Below, one piece after another: positions 5,201 through 6,380 of a stretch of DNA of 6,380 nucleotides (position 1 is the first letter of the stretch; each line of letters opens with the position of its first letter). The notes under the pieces were generated by a model. The model did not search any database. It was given only the letters and a program-made list of their open reading frames with translations, and was not told the origin of the DNA. The position numbers and the translations under genes are program-made. The stretch is from an uncultured Clostridia bacterium (GTDB lineage: Bacteria > Bacillota > Clostridia > Christensenellales > Aristaeellaceae), in contig CAKUFB010000161.1 in the NCBI GenBank assembly GCA_934647145.1, positions 1-6,380 on the forward strand. The letters are read 5' to 3'.

Positions 5201-6380
5201 CGCCCAGCGCGCCGGTCAAGGGCGGCAGGGGCGCCTTATCCAGCGAGCCGCTCCGCCCGATCAGCCTGCCCAGGTCGCACTCGACCGCGATTTCGTCTTC
5301 CCCGCGCGCGCCGCACACGCAGTCGATCAGCGCGGGAAACCGCTCGGACGGGCTGCGCTTCCTGCGGTCGAACCGCAGGGCGTTTTCCTGCGGCCGGGAG
5401 GCGCGCACGAACAGGTTCATAAACGCCGGGTGCGCCAGGTAATCCGCCCGCTGCGCCAGCGCCACCTCAAAGCAGCCGGTGACCTCGCAGCTCTTTGTCC
5501 GGGCGGTCAGGTTGCGCAGCCGCACCTGCCGGCACAGCGCGCCGTCCTCGGGCGACAGGCAGACACTCAGCGCCGCCTCGAAGCCGCCCGCCTCGCGGGT
5601 ATAGCTGATTTTTCCCGCGTCCATGCGCGCGCGCATGTCTCCCTGCCCGGGCGCGTTCAGTACGCAGGCAAAATTCCCGCTTTTCAGGTGTACATAGAAC
5701 CCCTCCGGCCGGGAAAACGGGCTGATTCGCGGCCTGTTCGCCAGAAATCCCTCCCGCTGCAGCCAGCCCTCGCCGTTTGCGCCCAGGCACATTCCGGCGT
5801 GCTCGCCGCCCAGCAGGCAGGTATCGGGCAGCGGCGAATGCGGGTCGCCCGCCCGGCTCACCCGCGCGCTTCGGCGCGCCGGCTCGTCCTCGATTTCCTC
5901 CTCCCGCCGCCGGGGCAGGGTCAGACGCACCGCCGGCTTTTCCTGCAGCAGCAGGCGCATCCCCGCCGCCTTCGGACTGCCCATGAACGCGCGCACCAGG
6001 CAGTCGTCCGCCAGCAGGTTGGCGATCGCGCACAGAATCATGCCCTGATGGTGCGCCATGTGGCTCTTCACCAGGCCGCACGTCACCCCATCGGGCAGCC
6101 GTTCCGGCGCGAAGTCCGCCGCCTCGTACAGGCCGTGCTCGCCCAGCCAGCCGCGCTCCTTCATCTCCTCGAGGTTGTCGAGCGCTTCCGCGGGCGCGGC
6201 GCGCAGGCACAGCATCGACGCGTAGGGCGCGATTACCGGCCCGGGCAGGCTGTCCCCGCGCAGGGCCACCTCGCTCAAGCCGAACGCCCGGTACTGATAC
6301 GCCATGTGCCGGTCGAAGGCATAGTAGCCCGACTCGGACACGCCCCAGGGAGCGCCCTCCGCCGCGCGAACCTGCGCCTC
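2292..6380 (-). CDS. Cyclic beta-1,2-glucan synthase-like protein (NdvB/ChvB type), C-terminal 1362 residues
   Basis: The reading frame is open to the window edge, so the true start lies to the right; the GTG at 6341 sits inside a conserved motif and is not a start. Numbering from the edge: residues 1 to about 150 are the end of the glycoamylase-like domain (PWGVSES at 11-17, SHMAHHQGM at 106-114), which in cyclic glucan synthases performs ring closure. About 180-430 is the first GH94-type beta-sandwich. About 501-560 is a linker region starting ISGEQPIVLV. About 630-790 is the second beta-sandwich (FNGWGGF 642-648, TPAPWCNVLAG 661-671). About 860-1300 is the (alpha/alpha)6 catalytic barrel: QSGGAIGFRDQLQD 914-927, GGGDWNDGMN 1050-1059 with the general-acid Asp, RENGGQYTH 1199-1207 and WYTG 1272-1275, the last two fitting phosphate binding. 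Known full-length relatives are near 2800 residues with an N-terminal membrane-bound GT84 domain, not visible here. In Brucella Cgs the C-terminal module sets glucan length. A GT84-less variant remains possible. Confidence 0.9.
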   Translation of the reverse strand, partial: EAQVRAAEGAPWGVSESGYYAFDRHMAYQYRAFGLSEVALRGDSLPGPVIAPYASMLCLRAAPAEALDNLEEMKERGWLGEHGLYEAADFAPERLPDGVTCGLVKSHMAHHQGMILCAIANLLADDCLVRAFMGSPKAAGMRLLLQEKPAVRLTLPRRREEEIEDEPARRSARVSRAGDPHSPLPDTCLLGGEHAGMCLGANGEGWLQREGFLANRPRISPFSRPEGFYVHLKSGNFACVLNAPGQGDMRARMDAGKISYTREAGGFEAALSVCLSPEDGALCRQVRLRNLTARTKSCEVTGCFEVALAQRADYLAHPAFMNLFVRASRPQENALRFDRRKRSPSERFPALIDCVCGARGEDEIAVECDLGRLIGRSGSLDKAPLPPLTGALGDTLNPASAIQVRLNLGPGEERTLAFFTALTDRPEEFLRAHAGEDCARRALELAETQERALIRFLSLSAAQYNLFEKAAALLCFPRGNLRADRPPRGDVSPRTLWEIGISGEQPIVLVRVRSAEQVSLAREALRLHEFYQAHNLTCDLVLINEYGNDYEQPVRDRLRAMIAGSCLGGSLGQTGGAFLLEGQSLTGAQRDALETYAALKLSGEEGPLSMQLRRALAGFRAPHERPALPVGETEPGEALAAFNGWGGFTREGDYLICRMDTPAPWCNVLAGQALGALVTARGGGFSWYKNSRNGRLTAFTNDTLQEDFSECFLLDGRALLPGRTLFSPGKARFFGETDGFTWENEQFAHVRLPIRAHLLTLRNAGGSTRTVRMTARIDWCLGVTGAAAGRTLTGADGEILWARGDAGALAAACLKGIDAAAKDGLLWGEITLAPGGCAKVCLLIACADSLEEANELLLGADGEALGAETAAFWENHLSQMRLQAPDPLLCALVNRWLPAQALASRIWGRTGYYQSGGAIGFRDQLQDMLSQLYAQPQLVRSHLILCAAHQFEAGDVQHWWHAPQNGVRTHISDDLLFLPYVTAIYARETGDEDVLDCLAPYLANEEIQPGREDWYGSARCGEAAGPLREHCLRALERAYRPGEHGLLLMGGGDWNDGMNRIGARGKGESVWLSEFYQVAARGFMPYCTDEERETLEARCRALHDAIETHAWDGGWYLRAIDDDGRPVGGSKCAQCRIDALSQSWAVLAGQDEVRARTAMQEVLRQLWEPGRGIVKLLTPPFTGEDVDPGYIRGYPPGVRENGGQYTHAACWVVMALARLGMAEEAWKIFRAILPCAHSDTEEKAERYRLEPYAVAGDVYGEPPHEGRGGWSWYTGAAAWMLRVVYHELMGLKKRGDVVELRAQLPAGWQEAAVVLQKGAAKYTLVACRGGEGVTLDGEPADEVRLKDDGREHIARFPVGGTG

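Overview
The window is a GC-rich bacterial chromosomal segment with three protein genes, the 3' part of a tRNA gene and a 600-base non-coding stretch that carries tandem repeats. The tRNA encodes its own CCA end. Both start sites inside the window have strong GGAGG-type ribosome binding sites, intrinsic terminators are present, and sigma-A-like promoters can be read. Together with the style of the proteins this suggests a high-GC member of the Bacillota (Clostridia-like). That placement is inference; no taxonomic marker is present.

Layout, left to right. Positions 1-64 are the 3' two thirds of a tRNA-Leu(CAG), followed at once by a clear intrinsic terminator (64-101). Positions 102-666 hold no convincing protein gene. 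They contain two near-identical tandem units of 194 and 191 bp (190-383 and 384-574) and the start of a third (575-603). Each full unit contains a short hairpin followed by a T-run, two further stem-loops, and a promoter-like pair (CTGACA, 17 bp, TATACT or TATGCT) pointing rightward. The piece from each promoter to the T-run of the next unit would be a transcript of about 70 nt, so the array could be a pair of small-RNA genes. The second promoter could also read on into the next gene.

Positions 667-1131 (+) encode a 154-residue Nudix hydrolase. It converges, with only 7 bp between stop codons, on a leftward block of two genes. Transcribed first in that block (2292-6380, minus strand, 5' end outside the window) is the C-terminal 1362 residues of a very large cyclic beta-1,2-glucan synthase-like protein: the end of a glycoamylase-like (cyclisation) domain followed by a complete-looking GH94 / glycosyltransferase-36 module. 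Next (1139-2242, minus strand) is a 367-residue protein with an N-terminal beta-rich domain and a polysaccharide-deacetylase-like (NodB-fold) domain.

The two leftward genes are 49 bp apart and probably form a glucan-related operon. The deacetylase-like gene also appears to have its own promoter (TTGAAA, 17 bp, TGATACAAT), whose -35 box overlaps the stop codon of the glucan synthase gene. How the deacetylase-like protein acts on or alongside the glucan cannot be told from sequence. The Nudix gene and repeat array look unrelated to the glucan genes.
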